Shown here piece by piece: positions 7,502 to 16,534 of a stretch of 64,000 bases of DNA. Source of the stretch: Parabacteroides distasonis ATCC 8503 (GTDB lineage: Bacteria > Bacteroidota > Bacteroidia > Bacteroidales > Tannerellaceae); the NCBI RefSeq assembly GCF_000012845.1, contig NC_009615.1, forward strand, positions 4,466,501 to 4,530,500, written 5' to 3'. Position numbers and translations under genes: made by a program. Positions within the stretch are counted from its first letter, which is position 1; each line of letters begins with the position of its first letter. A model generated the notes under the pieces. It was not told the DNA's origin. It searched no databases and saw nothing but the letters and a program-made list of their open reading frames with translations.

Positions 7502-9781
7502 ATGAGAACTATCGCTTTCTGGCTTCTGTTCATCTCACAAGGCCTCTTCACATTGTCTGCCCAGTCTTACACCTTCTCAGGAATAATTACAAACGAGAAG
7601 CGGAAGATGATGGATGGGGTACAGGTGATATTGAGTGTGGAAGACTCGTTATCGGCCATGGCTTTAACTGATGAAAAAGGTCATTTTCGTATAGATGGAT
7701 TGAAGGAGGGAGCGTATGAGCTACGTTTGTTTTTCTTGGGGTATAATGCGCAGGAGCAAATATTGCGAGTGGAAAACAGGGATGTTAGAAAAGACTTCTT
7801 GCTGACACCTGAGAAAACGGTCGTATTGGACGAAGTAATGGTGACGGGTAATCGGAATGATCAAGTGAATCGGACCGCTACGGGAGAGATCTTTTATCTG
7901 TCAGAGAAGGCTAAAAATATGAAAGACCCTTTCCGGGCCCTGCAAGAGATCCCACGCTTGTACTCGGATGTGGCTAACCGGAAGGTGCAGTTGGAGGATG
8001 GGGCGCAACCCTTGATATTGATAAACGGGAATCGTTATAACTCGGGAATCGCCACTCTTGATCCGAGAGAGATAGAATCCGTGGAGATAATCGATGTGGT
8101 GAAAGCCCGTTACTTAAAGGATGGTTACCAAAAGATATTGAATATAAAATTGAAAAAGAAGACACAACCTTTTATCTTCTTGGAAGGAGCCACGCGGCAT
8201 GATGTCCCTTTCCGTAAGGGGCTTGGGGTAGGGTATTTTGAGGTTGGAAACTCTCGATACGCACTTTATGGAAGAGCTTCAGTGGACTATTTGTATGATG
8301 ATCGCTCGGAACAGGAGCAACGGCAGCTAAATACGGGGTATAGTAAATGGACGAAGGGAGAGGAACGTTTGGATGGTACTAGCTATTTAGGTGAGTTGCA
8401 ATTCCGTTGGATGTGTACAGACAAGGATTATATCGTAGCTCATATGTATGGTAATAAAAAAATCAATAAGAAGAAAGGTTGGGGTGATGGACTTTTAACG
8501 GATGGAATACCCCAAGAATTCGATTATTCTTCTTTTAATAAGGATCAATCGTATATTTTTACGGCTAGCTTGTTCCATAAGCATACGTTTGCGAAAAACC
8601 ATATATTGGAAACGACCCTTGCTTTCAATAAGAATCATAACGAGAATGACGGAAATCGCTCGGAGTCATATCTGGATTGGTCTTATCTGAATACATATTT
8701 ATATAAGAACGACCGGAATTCCGGTCGTTTTGATGTGGATTATAATGTGGATTTTGCAAATGGAGGTAGCTTGAATGTAGGGAATCAGACTCGTTTTACG
8801 AGTGATCGTATACGTCAAGTGAGTATAGGAATGCCTACTTTCCGGCACGAGAAATGGGAAGAGTATTTGTATGCGGACTATAGCCAGTCTATAAAGCGTT
8901 TTTCTTATATGCTTTCTGCTGGGCTGGAAGGAATTTGGCTGAAAGCGGGTGAGGCCTCTAATCATTACTTCAAGCCTCGCATTTCTTTAAGCGGTAATTA
9001 TGATTTTAGCGATCATCTATCTACGAGATTGGGATACACGCTTACCAATACGGCTCCTACCGAGAGCGAATTGAATCCTTATAATATGTCTACGGATTCT
9101 TTAGTGAAGACACAAGGAAATCCTTATCTGCTTCCGAGCCAAAATCATAAATTGAACCTATCCTTGACATTTAACACGAAAGGATTTTATTTGACACCGA
9201 GCGTCTCTTATCGGATCAGTACGGACTTGGTGGAATCGTATGGATTCAGCGAAGAGGATATTTATATCAGTAGCTATAGGAATAGCGGGAAGTATAAGAA
9301 TTTACGCATAGGGGGAAGTCTGTCTTATCGGATAGGCAATTTAGGGCGTATAGGTGTCAATGCGTATCATGTCGTGGATTATTATGAGAATGAAGATCCA
9401 AGGAAAGGGTTTAGTACCTCTTTGTATTTCAATGCGAATTATAAGAAGTGGTATTTGGGTGCTGATATATTATATAACAATTATACCTATACGCCAATCT
9501 CTCGTGTGAAGTATCATAGCCCTTCTTTTTCGATGGTACAGGTCTCTTATAATTTTACGGACTATTTCTATATTTCCGTGGCGATGGAGAATTGTTTGGT
9601 TACTTATCGTACCTCGATGGAATTACGTAGTGGTAGCTATGAGAACTACAGCGATCAACGAAAAATCAGTGCCTCTTTTCGGCCTTGGATCTTGCTTCGT
9701 TATACATTCCGTAAAAACAAGTCGAAAGCAATGAAAGAACGGAAAAATGTGTATAGTATAGAGGAAGGTATTAAATTATGA
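7502..9781 (+). CDS. TonB-dependent receptor-like outer membrane protein in peptide cluster
   Basis: A 759-residue protein with signal peptide (about 1-20), a carboxypeptidase-regulatory-like domain (about 22-105), a short TonB-box-like DEVMVTGNR, a plug domain (about 112-215) and a long beta-barrel rich in aromatic residues. It starts four bases after the maturase stop and overlaps the exporter gene by ATGA, so it is translationally coupled to the exporter. Base composition returns to the chromosomal norm exactly at this gene. No TolC-like protein is present, so this barrel could be the outer membrane path for the peptide or an uptake or immunity partner; this is inference. Confidence 0.85.
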   Translation: MRTIAFWLLFISQGLFTLSAQSYTFSGIITNEKRKMMDGVQVILSVEDSLSAMALTDEKGHFRIDGLKEGAYELRLFFLGYNAQEQILRVENRDVRKDFLLTPEKTVVLDEVMVTGNRNDQVNRTATGEIFYLSEKAKNMKDPFRALQEIPRLYSDVANRKVQLEDGAQPLILINGNRYNSGIATLDPREIESVEIIDVVKARYLKDGYQKILNIKLKKKTQPFIFLEGATRHDVPFRKGLGVGYFEVGNSRYALYGRASVDYLYDDRSEQEQRQLNTGYSKWTKGEERLDGTSYLGELQFRWMCTDKDYIVAHMYGNKKINKKKGWGDGLLTDGIPQEFDYSSFNKDQSYIFTASLFHKHTFAKNHILETTLAFNKNHNENDGNRSESYLDWSYLNTYLYKNDRNSGRFDVDYNVDFANGGSLNVGNQTRFTSDRIRQVSIGMPTFRHEKWEEYLYADYSQSIKRFSYMLSAGLEGIWLKAGEASNHYFKPRISLSGNYDFSDHLSTRLGYTLTNTAPTESELNPYNMSTDSLVKTQGNPYLLPSQNHKLNLSLTFNTKGFYLTPSVSYRISTDLVESYGFSEEDIYISSYRNSGKYKNLRIGGSLSYRIGNLGRIGVNAYHVVDYYENEDPRKGFSTSLYFNANYKKWYLGADILYNNYTYTPISRVKYHSPSFSMVQVSYNFTDYFYISVAMENCLVTYRTSMELRSGSYENYSDQRKISASFRPWILLRYTFRKNKSKAMKERKNVYSIEEGIKL

Positions 9782-11982
9782 GCTTCCCCCATATCAAGCA
9801 ACCCGACTCCATGGAATGCGGCGCCACCTGCCTCCGCATGATCGCCAAGTTCCATGGCAAGGAGTATTCCGCCGAGACGATGCAAAACCTTTGCGTCGTA
9901 ACCCGGGAAGGAGTCTCCATGCTGGGTATCGCTGATGCCGCCGAGTATATAGGATTTCGTACGATATGTGGACGAATGACCTTGGGGAAGATGGTGGAGC
10001 AACGCCCCTTCCCTTGTATCCTCCATTGGAACCAAGATCATTTTGTCGTATTATATGACGTTAAAAAGAAACAGGATGGGAAATCTGTTTTTTATATAGC
10101 TGATCCCGGTAAGAATTTGTTGCGTATCGATGAGGAAGAGTTTCGTAATGCGTGGATCAGTACCCGTTCGAGAGGGGAGGAGAAAGGCATATTAATGGCC
10201 TTGCAGCCGACCCCCGCTTTTTATAAGCGGAAAGATGAACGCCATACGGGAAGAGATCCCTTTCATTTCCTTTGGGGGTATATGAAACCTTATAAACGTT
10301 TCTTTATCCAGTTGTTGCTGGGGCTTGCGCTGGGAAGCGTATTGCAATTAATCTTTCCGTTTCTTACCCAAGCGATCGTGGATAAAGGTATCGCTACTAA
10401 GAATCTGAATCTGATCTATCTGATCTTGGCGGGACAATTGATGCTGGTCTTGAGCCGTGCCTCGGTGGACTTTATCCGTCGCTGGATATTACTGCATATA
10501 AGTGCGAGGGTGAATATATCATTGTTATCCGATTTCTTGATCAAACTGATGCGATTACCCATGTCGTTTTTCGATACGAAAATGACGGGCGATCTCTTGC
10601 AACGCATCCATGATCATGAGCGTGTGGAACGTTTCTTGACGGCGCAGACATTGACGGTGCTTTTCTCCGCTTTCAGCTTCGTGGTGTTCGGTGGGGTATT
10701 ACTTTATTATAATCGATTGATATTCTTTATTTTCGTACTAGGTAGCGCTTTATATGCCGTATGGGTGACATTCTTCCTTAAAAAACGTCGTTTGCTGGAC
10801 TATACTTATTTTGAGCAACGGGCCCGTAATCAATCGAAAACCATGCAGTTATTGAATGGTATGCAAGAGATCAAGCTTCAGCATTGTGAGCGACGTCGGC
10901 GTTGGGAGTGGGAGGATATACAAGCGGACTTGTTCCGGACAAACATCGAATCGATGCGGCTGCAACAGAGTCAGGAGGCCGGCAGTATCTTGATTAATGA
11001 GGTAAAGAATATCGTGATTACGGTGATTGCCGCTACGGCTGTGATCGGGGGTAGCCTGTCGTTGGGTATGATGTTGGCTATACAGTATATTATCGGGCAG
11101 TTGAACGCTCCGGTGGAACAGTTCGTGCAGTTTCTTTATAGTTGGCAAGACGTGAAGATTAGTCTGGAACGGATGAGCGAGATCCATGATCGGGAAGAAG
11201 AGGAGACGCCGGAACGTATGATAACCGGTTTTAACGGAAGCGATAGGGACATTGAGATTCGTAACGTGACGTTTCAATATGAGGGCATCCATTCGCCGAA
11301 AGTCTTGGAGCGGATAAACCTTAAAATACCTCGAGGCAAGATTACGGCGATCGTAGGAACGAGTGGTAGCGGGAAAACAACCTTGATCAAGTTATTATTG
11401 GGCTACTATAATCCGGTAGAAGGTGATATCCGGGTGGGTGGAAATGATTTGCGATCTTTCAGCCTTTTATGGTGGCGTGACCAATGTGGTGCGGTGATGC
11501 AAGACGGTTATCTGTTCTCTGAATCGATCGCACGCAATATTGCCGTGGATGACGGTGAGATTGATAAATCTCGCTTATTATTGGCAGCTCGTATCGCCAA
11601 TATAGAGGAATTTATCGAGCGCTTACCCTTAAAATATAATACGGTGATAGGTCCGGATGGTCAAGGCGTAAGCCAAGGCCAGCGTCAACGGATCTTGATC
11701 GCCCGGGCGGTTTATAAGGACCCTTCTTATCTCTTTTTCGATGAGGCGACGAATTCGTTGGATGCCAACAATGAACGTGCCATAGTGGAGAATCTGACGG
11801 ACTTTTACCGGGGTAAGACGGTAATAATCGTCGCCCATCGATTAAGTACCGTACGCAATGCCGATCAAATAGTCGTTCTTGACAAAGGCCGTATCGTAGA
11901 GGTAGGCACCCACGACGTGCTGATCGATCGCAAAGGCGCTTATTATAATTTAGTGAAGAATCAATTAGAGTTGGGGAATTAA
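9778..11982 (+). CDS. C39 peptidase-containing ABC peptide exporter
   Basis: A 734-residue PCAT-type transporter that cuts double-glycine leaders and exports the core. The N-terminal C39 domain has Q8, catalytic C14 in SMECGATC, H88 in NQDHFVVL and D109 in IADPG. Six transmembrane helices span about 175-450. The ATPase has Walker A GTSGSGKTT (K533), signature VSQGQRQR and Walker B YLFFDEATNSLD. All catalytic residues are intact. The ATG overlaps the TGA of the upstream receptor gene. It is the natural processing and export partner of the two GG peptides. Confidence 0.95.
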   Translation: MSFPHIKQPDSMECGATCLRMIAKFHGKEYSAETMQNLCVVTREGVSMLGIADAAEYIGFRTICGRMTLGKMVEQRPFPCILHWNQDHFVVLYDVKKKQDGKSVFYIADPGKNLLRIDEEEFRNAWISTRSRGEEKGILMALQPTPAFYKRKDERHTGRDPFHFLWGYMKPYKRFFIQLLLGLALGSVLQLIFPFLTQAIVDKGIATKNLNLIYLILAGQLMLVLSRASVDFIRRWILLHISARVNISLLSDFLIKLMRLPMSFFDTKMTGDLLQRIHDHERVERFLTAQTLTVLFSAFSFVVFGGVLLYYNRLIFFIFVLGSALYAVWVTFFLKKRRLLDYTYFEQRARNQSKTMQLLNGMQEIKLQHCERRRRWEWEDIQADLFRTNIESMRLQQSQEAGSILINEVKNIVITVIAATAVIGGSLSLGMMLAIQYIIGQLNAPVEQFVQFLYSWQDVKISLERMSEIHDREEEETPERMITGFNGSDRDIEIRNVTFQYEGIHSPKVLERINLKIPRGKITAIVGTSGSGKTTLIKLLLGYYNPVEGDIRVGGNDLRSFSLLWWRDQCGAVMQDGYLFSESIARNIAVDDGEIDKSRLLLAARIANIEEFIERLPLKYNTVIGPDGQGVSQGQRQRILIARAVYKDPSYLFFDEATNSLDANNERAIVENLTDFYRGKTVIIVAHRLSTVRNADQIVVLDKGRIVEVGTHDVLIDRKGAYYNLVKNQLELGN

Positions 11983-11986
11983 AGAT

Positions 11987-12175
11987 ATGTCGACATACAA
12001 TGAGATGAAGAAAAAAGCAGAATCGGATCAAAACCGTATCGAGTTGCGTAGCGAGAAAGTCCGCAACATGATTGGCGAGATGCCTTCCTTCCTGATTCGT
12101 TGGGGGAATACGATCTTGGTGGTTATATTCGTGCTGCTGGCTTTGATTGCTTGGTTTGCATTTTTCAAGAAATGA
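11987..12175 (+). CDS. 62-residue HlyD N-terminus-like single-span protein
   Basis: The protein has a charged stretch containing IELRSEKVRNMIGEMP, then one transmembrane helix (about 38-58) and ends FFKK. The first part closely resembles the cytoplasmic start and membrane anchor of HlyD-type periplasmic adaptors that follow C39 exporters in Bacteroidales, but the helical hairpin and lipoyl/barrel domains (about 350 residues) are absent. The next 52 bases hold no remnant in any frame before the hepT start. It is either a cleanly truncated adaptor or a real small partner of the exporter. It starts four bases after the exporter stop. Confidence 0.75.
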   Translation: MSTYNEMKKKAESDQNRIELRSEKVRNMIGEMPSFLIRWGNTILVVIFVLLALIAWFAFFKK

Positions 12176-12200
12176 ATGTAGGAATATCTTCTGTTTTTCT

Positions 12201-12208
12201 TATCTTCG
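12201..12208 (+). promoter_or_regulatory. putative -7 element for hepT-mntA
   Basis: TATCTTCG, the same TAnnTTCG variant seen before other genes here, lies 19 bases before the hepT start codon. It suggests that the toxin-antitoxin pair has its own promoter and is not simply read through from the peptide operon. Confidence 0.4.
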
Positions 12209-12227
12209 TATCCTAAAGTTTACATAT

Positions 12228-12662
12228 ATGGCACAAGATATACGTTGGTTACAGCGATTTCCTAATTATTGTAAGGCTTTGGCTAAATTGGGTCAAGCGG
12301 TGGACATTGTATCTTGGCGGTTGGAATTAGCGGACGAGATTGATGAACTTTTGCAAGAAGGATTAATCCAGCGTTTTGAATATACCCGTGAATTAGTCTG
12401 GAAGGTGATGAAAGATTATGCGGAATATCAAGGTTATACGGATATTCGAGGTTCACGTGATGCTATACGTAAGGCTTTACAAATAGGGCTTATAGAAGAT
12501 AAACGATGGATGGAGACAATTGAGGATCGTAATTTGACTTCTCATAATTATGATGACGATGTGGCTTCTGAAATTTATGAGAATATCGTACTGGTTTATT
12601 ATCCACTATTTTGCCGGTTTGAAGAGAGGATGTTATGTATATCGGAAAATGAGACTAGATGA
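12228..12662 (+). CDS. hepT: HepT-type HEPN toxin
   Basis: A 144-residue all-helical HEPN protein of the HI0074 (nucleotidyltransferase substrate-binding) type. The conserved start block EGLIQRFEYTRELVWKVMKDY and the RNase motif R-x4-H-x-Y (RNLTSHNY) are present. In studied pairs HepT is an RNase toxin that is silenced when MntA adds AMP to the Tyr of this motif. I use the ATG at 12228; the frame extends upstream but that part looks non-coding and contains the promoter. The mntA gene follows after eight bases. Confidence 0.88.
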   Translation: MAQDIRWLQRFPNYCKALAKLGQAVDIVSWRLELADEIDELLQEGLIQRFEYTRELVWKVMKDYAEYQGYTDIRGSRDAIRKALQIGLIEDKRWMETIEDRNLTSHNYDDDVASEIYENIVLVYYPLFCRFEERMLCISENETR

Positions 12663-12670
12663 AGCTGTAA

Positions 12671-12994
12671 ATGAAATATGGATTGAGTGACATAGAATTG
12701 AATAAGTTGCGTGAGTTTTACGCTCGATACGAGGATATTGAGGAAGTAATACTTTACGGTTCGCGAGCTAAGGGAAACCATAAACCTTTTTCGGACGTGG
12801 ATATATCTTTGGTGGGGGCAAACTTGACACGTAGTCGGTTAAATCAGATTGCGTTTGCGATTGATGATTTATTATTACCTTATCAGTTTGATCTCTCTAT
12901 TTTTCATAAATTGACGAATATGGAATTGGTTGATCATATTCGGAGAGTCGGAATATCTATTTTTTGTAAAGATTGTTCTCAGCCTCCTGCGTGA
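12671..12994 (+). CDS. mntA: MntA-type minimal nucleotidyltransferase antitoxin
   Basis: A 107-residue minimal nucleotidyltransferase. The G-S-x10-D-x-D motif is intact (GSRAKGNHKPFSDVD), followed by a third acidic residue in FDLSIF. MntA-type antitoxins transfer AMP to the Tyr of the HepT R-x4-H-x-Y motif. Its partner lies directly upstream, so the two form a complete pair at the border of the peptide cluster. A second, diverged pair sits at the right end of the window. Confidence 0.88.
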   Translation: MKYGLSDIELNKLREFYARYEDIEEVILYGSRAKGNHKPFSDVDISLVGANLTRSRLNQIAFAIDDLLLPYQFDLSIFHKLTNMELVDHIRRVGISIFCKDCSQPPA

Positions 12995-13012
12995 GCGGTC
13001 TTGTAAGCCCAC

Positions 13013-13034
13013 AAGATGATTCTCGGGGGCTTAC
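13013..13034. terminator. bidirectional hairpin terminator
   Basis: GTAAGCCC and GGGCTTAC form an 8-bp stem between the converging mntA and nitroreductase-like genes. T runs are short on both sides, so its strength is uncertain. Confidence 0.5.
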
Positions 13035-13047
13035 GTGAGTGCTGACG

Positions 13048-13689
13048 TTATTTCGCGTATCCTACCGGATGATTGATCATCGGGATTTGGGAGTCGGATA
13101 GCTTCAACACTTTTTTCAAAGCATCAGCCTCCATGCTGCCGCGGGGAACCGTTACCAAGCCACATCCAGAGCAGAACAAGGCGATATTCTGAGAGACCAG
13201 CCCGGCATCTAAGGCTCCAAAGCGCTCACGTAATTGTGGTGTACCTACATTGCCGAATTTGGAAACATCAGAAACCATCAATAGACAAGCGGGAGCTGAG
13301 TTCACGGAGGTTTGCTTTCCTCCGATCAGTGGACGGTGATCGCCTTCCGCTACCGGGTTCAGTTGATGGGCTTTCGGATCATACAGATAAGCGCCCTCTT
13401 CCATCAATACGTAGACATCCACATCTTGCTTATTCAAGGCAGAAGCGGCGGTACGTTTCCCATCCTCCCGGTTGATACCGATAGCGGCCCACATCAAATC
13501 GGAAAGATCTTGTAGGCTGAGTTTCTTGTTGGCAAACTCGCGCTCGGAGTGACGGTCTGCCAAGGCTTTCATTACCGAAGCGCCCCGGGTCTTGTCGGGA
13601 GCATTCAACTTAATGGCTTTTAAACTCTGGGCTTGCAGACTCGTCAAACCCAACATCAAAGTGGCTAATACACAAAAGATAGTTCTCAT
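13048..13689 (-). CDS. exported nitroreductase-like protein (SagB-type fold)
   Basis: A 213-residue protein with a signal peptide (MRTIFCVLATLMLGLTSLQA) and then a nitroreductase-fold domain: RHSEREF near the start is the FMN-phosphate-binding region of the family, followed by LSDLMWAAIGINR, a substrate/dimer region, and GLVTVPRGS near the end. It would act in the periplasm, which is unusual for an FMN enzyme but typical for this Bacteroidales subgroup. I start at 13689 because the longer frame places the signal sequence internally. It stands alone with its own promoter-like element. Confidence 0.82.
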   Translation of the reverse strand: MRTIFCVLATLMLGLTSLQAQSLKAIKLNAPDKTRGASVMKALADRHSEREFANKKLSLQDLSDLMWAAIGINREDGKRTAASALNKQDVDVYVLMEEGAYLYDPKAHQLNPVAEGDHRPLIGGKQTSVNSAPACLLMVSDVSKFGNVGTPQLRERFGALDAGLVSQNIALFCSGCGLVTVPRGSMEADALKKVLKLSDSQIPMINHPVGYAK

Positions 13690-13717
13690 GACATTGTATT
13701 TTAAAGAATTACGAATG

Positions 13718-13725
13718 CAAAAATA
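13718..13725 (-). promoter_or_regulatory. putative -7 element for nitroreductase-like gene
   Basis: On the minus strand the sequence is TATTTTTG, a full match to TAnnTTTG, 28 bases before the start codon at 13689. Confidence 0.45.
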
Positions 13726-13935
13726 ACAATATATTCGTTTTCTCAAAGATTCCTAGGATTATTGTGCAACCTATTTTACTTGATGTCCGTCTATTATGAA
13801 AAAATACTCTTTTTTCAGACTTCTTTAGAAGAAAAAGGAAATATGAACATTATTAATGACTTTATTTGTACGATGAAATCGTAAATAGTGTAATTTGCAG
13901 TAAAATGTATTATTTTTATAGTGATAGATGAACGT

Positions 13936-16410
13936 ATGAAAGAGAAATTGTTTGCCTTATTTTGGGTACTGTTCTTTGCGCTTCCTCTGTATGCGCAAGC
14001 GGACAAGACAGGTTCCTATTCAATTAAGGGACAGGTGTTAGACTCGCTGAGTAACGAGTCCGTACCCTATGCGACGTTGAGAATTGCTTTAGCGAAGACC
14101 CCCGATAAGCCGGTCAAGCTTTTAGCGTGTGATGTGGATGGTAAGTTTCAGGCACCATTGAGTAGCGCCGGTAAATACATCATCTCTATGCAATCGATAG
14201 GAAAAGCTCCTGCCGAGAAAACATTTACGATCTCGGATAAACAGAGGAACTTGGATTTGGGTAAGTTGTATATGCAGGAGGATAACCAGCGGCTGGGGGA
14301 AGTGACGGTTACGGCACAGAAACCTTTGGTGAAGGCTGAGATCGATAAACTTACCTATAGCTTGGAAGATGATCCGGAGGCACAGACAAACAATACATTG
14401 GAAATGCTGCGCAAGGTACCGATGGTAACCGTGGACGGAGATGACCAAATCCAATTGAAAGGCTCCACGAACTTTAAGATCTACATGAATGGCAAGCCTT
14501 CTAACCTGTTGAGTAACAATCCAGCTGAGGTATTGAAGAGTATGCCGGCCAATTCCGTGAAAAACATAGAGGTGATTACAGACCCGGGCGCTAAATATGA
14601 CGCTGAGGGTATCGGTGGTATTATTAATATCATTACGACGAAAAACGCTCTACAAGGATATACTGGTACGGTTCGTGTGAACGGTAGTTCGTTGGGGCGT
14701 GTAGGCGGTGGCGGCTATATATCCCTTAAAGCAGGTAAGTTCGGGTTGACAGCGAATTATAATTACAATTATAATAGGGAGCCTTGGAATGAGTCTACCT
14801 CGATACGTGAGGATTTGGAAAATGACGAGCAACATTTCTTGACGCAAAATGGACGTAGGAAGAATAACGGACCCTTCCAGTTTGGTTCGCTGGAAGGTAG
14901 TTATGAGATCGACTCCTTGAACTTGCTGACCGTAGGGGCGAACTTATTCCATGGTAAGATGACGAACCGTTCGGAATACACGGTGAATATGCAGGATATC
15001 AATCGTAATCCGGTATACGATTATAATCGTAATTCCGACGCTACGGAAACGTTTGGTTCTACGGACGTGAGCGTGGATTACCAACACTCTACCCATAAAA
15101 AAGATGAGTTGCTGACGATCTCCTACCGTTTCAGCCATTCTCCCAATGATAACAAGGATTATACGGAATTAAAGAATGTCGTGAATTACAATCCTTGGCT
15201 CGGCTATCCGCAAAATAATATCAACAAGGCTTCTACGAACGAGCACACCGGGCAGGTGGATTATACGACCCCTACGTGGAAGGATCAGACCTTGGAGGTT
15301 GGCGCAAAATATATATTCCGCCAGAGCCGGAGTAATACGGATCGTACCGCTTTCAACGATTCGTTGAATATATGGGAGGACATAACTTCTAAAGATAGCC
15401 ATTTCCGTCATACCCAACATATCTATTCCGCTTATCTGGGCTATTCGATGAAGTTTGATAAGTTTGGCGTGAAGGCGGGGGTACGTGCGGAAGGAACCGC
15501 TTTGGACGTGAAATATGAGATGGCTCCCGATATGAACTTTGATACCCATTATTTCGACGTGGTGCCAAACGCTACGGTCTCTTATCAATTGAGTATGGCG
15601 CAACAGCTTCGCTTGGGGTATAATATGCGTATCCAGCGTCCGGGTATCTGGTATTTGAATCCTTATGTAAACAATGCGGACCCACAGAACATATCCTTCG
15701 GTAACCCGAATCTGGACTCGGAGAAAAGTAATAATATAAACTTGAACTATAGTATGTTCGCCCAGAAATTCAGCATTAACGCGAGCGCTACTTATACGTT
15801 CGTCAATAATTCGATCGAGCAATATACCTTTATCGATCCGGAGAATCCGGGTGTTTTCCAAACCACCTACGGTAATATCGGAAAGAAACAATCTACCGGC
15901 TTATTCGTATACGCAAATTGGAATCCGGTTCCTTTGTTCCGTATCTATATGAATGGTGGAATGGATTATACGGATTTGAAGAGCGAAAAGAATGATATGG
16001 CGAATAGTGGATTCAGCGGACGTATTTTCGCCGGTACGCAGTTTAATTTCCCGTTGGATTTCCGTGTGAACATACAGGGAGGATATTTCTCTCCTTGGAT
16101 CCAGTTACAGGGGAAAGGCTCTCCATTCTATTTCACGGGAATCTCCGTGAACAAGGATTTCTTGAAGAAAAAGCTATCTGTCCAGTTGTCTTTCCAAAAC
16201 CCCTTCTGGAAGCGAATGAAGATGGAAAATACTACTTCCGATGATACCTTCTTCCGTCGTGAGATCAATTACCGTACGATGAGAATGTTAATGGTTAGTG
16301 TATCTTATCGTTTTGGCACCTTGAAAGATGCCATCAAGAAAGTAAAAAGAGGTATCAGCAACGATGATATGAAGAGCGGCGGTTCCGGCGGCGGCGAGCA
16401 ACAGATGTAA
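13936..16410 (+). CDS. outer membrane beta-barrel protein (TonB-receptor-like)
   Basis: An 824-residue protein with a signal peptide (MKEKLFALFWVLFFALPLYAQ), a carboxypeptidase-regulatory-like domain (about 30-105), a plug domain with IYMNGKPS and GGIINIITTK, and a long beta-barrel of the Bacteroidetes 'outer membrane protein beta-barrel' class. The C-terminus ends in a Gly/Ser-rich tail. I use the ATG at 13936; a GTG five codons earlier is possible. The gene stands alone between a gap with no other features and a strong hairpin. The substrate is unknown; this class lacks the SusC-type partner lipoprotein, and none is nearby. Confidence 0.85.
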   Translation: MKEKLFALFWVLFFALPLYAQADKTGSYSIKGQVLDSLSNESVPYATLRIALAKTPDKPVKLLACDVDGKFQAPLSSAGKYIISMQSIGKAPAEKTFTISDKQRNLDLGKLYMQEDNQRLGEVTVTAQKPLVKAEIDKLTYSLEDDPEAQTNNTLEMLRKVPMVTVDGDDQIQLKGSTNFKIYMNGKPSNLLSNNPAEVLKSMPANSVKNIEVITDPGAKYDAEGIGGIINIITTKNALQGYTGTVRVNGSSLGRVGGGGYISLKAGKFGLTANYNYNYNREPWNESTSIREDLENDEQHFLTQNGRRKNNGPFQFGSLEGSYEIDSLNLLTVGANLFHGKMTNRSEYTVNMQDINRNPVYDYNRNSDATETFGSTDVSVDYQHSTHKKDELLTISYRFSHSPNDNKDYTELKNVVNYNPWLGYPQNNINKASTNEHTGQVDYTTPTWKDQTLEVGAKYIFRQSRSNTDRTAFNDSLNIWEDITSKDSHFRHTQHIYSAYLGYSMKFDKFGVKAGVRAEGTALDVKYEMAPDMNFDTHYFDVVPNATVSYQLSMAQQLRLGYNMRIQRPGIWYLNPYVNNADPQNISFGNPNLDSEKSNNINLNYSMFAQKFSINASATYTFVNNSIEQYTFIDPENPGVFQTTYGNIGKKQSTGLFVYANWNPVPLFRIYMNGGMDYTDLKSEKNDMANSGFSGRIFAGTQFNFPLDFRVNIQGGYFSPWIQLQGKGSPFYFTGISVNKDFLKKKLSVQLSFQNPFWKRMKMENTTSDDTFFRREINYRTMRMLMVSVSYRFGTLKDAIKKVKRGISNDDMKSGGSGGGEQQM

Positions 16411-16423
16411 GAAATATAGCTTT

Positions 16424-16458
16424 GAACATGGAGCACACGCTCCGTGTGTTCCGTGTTC
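16424..16458. terminator. strong hairpin after the beta-barrel gene
   Basis: GAACATGGAGCACACG pairs with CGTGTGTTCCGTGTTC as a 16-bp stem with two G-U pairs and a three-base loop. There is no long T run, but its position 13 bases after the stop fits transcription termination. Confidence 0.55.
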
Positions 16459-16534
16459 AATATAATAATTAAACCTTTTCTTTTGCCATCTTCTATATAC
16501 TTTCTATCTTTACGATCTGAAAAACAGTTGGAGA

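Noticed and set aside
12147..12227. Longer N-terminus for hepT
   Set aside because: The extra 27 codons overlap the end of the HlyD-like stub and the -7 element, and do not look like HEPN sequence.
15169..15891. 240-codon minus-strand frame opposite the beta-barrel gene
   Set aside because: It is a mirror of a well-supported outer membrane protein gene, low in sensible hydrophobic or catalytic blocks.
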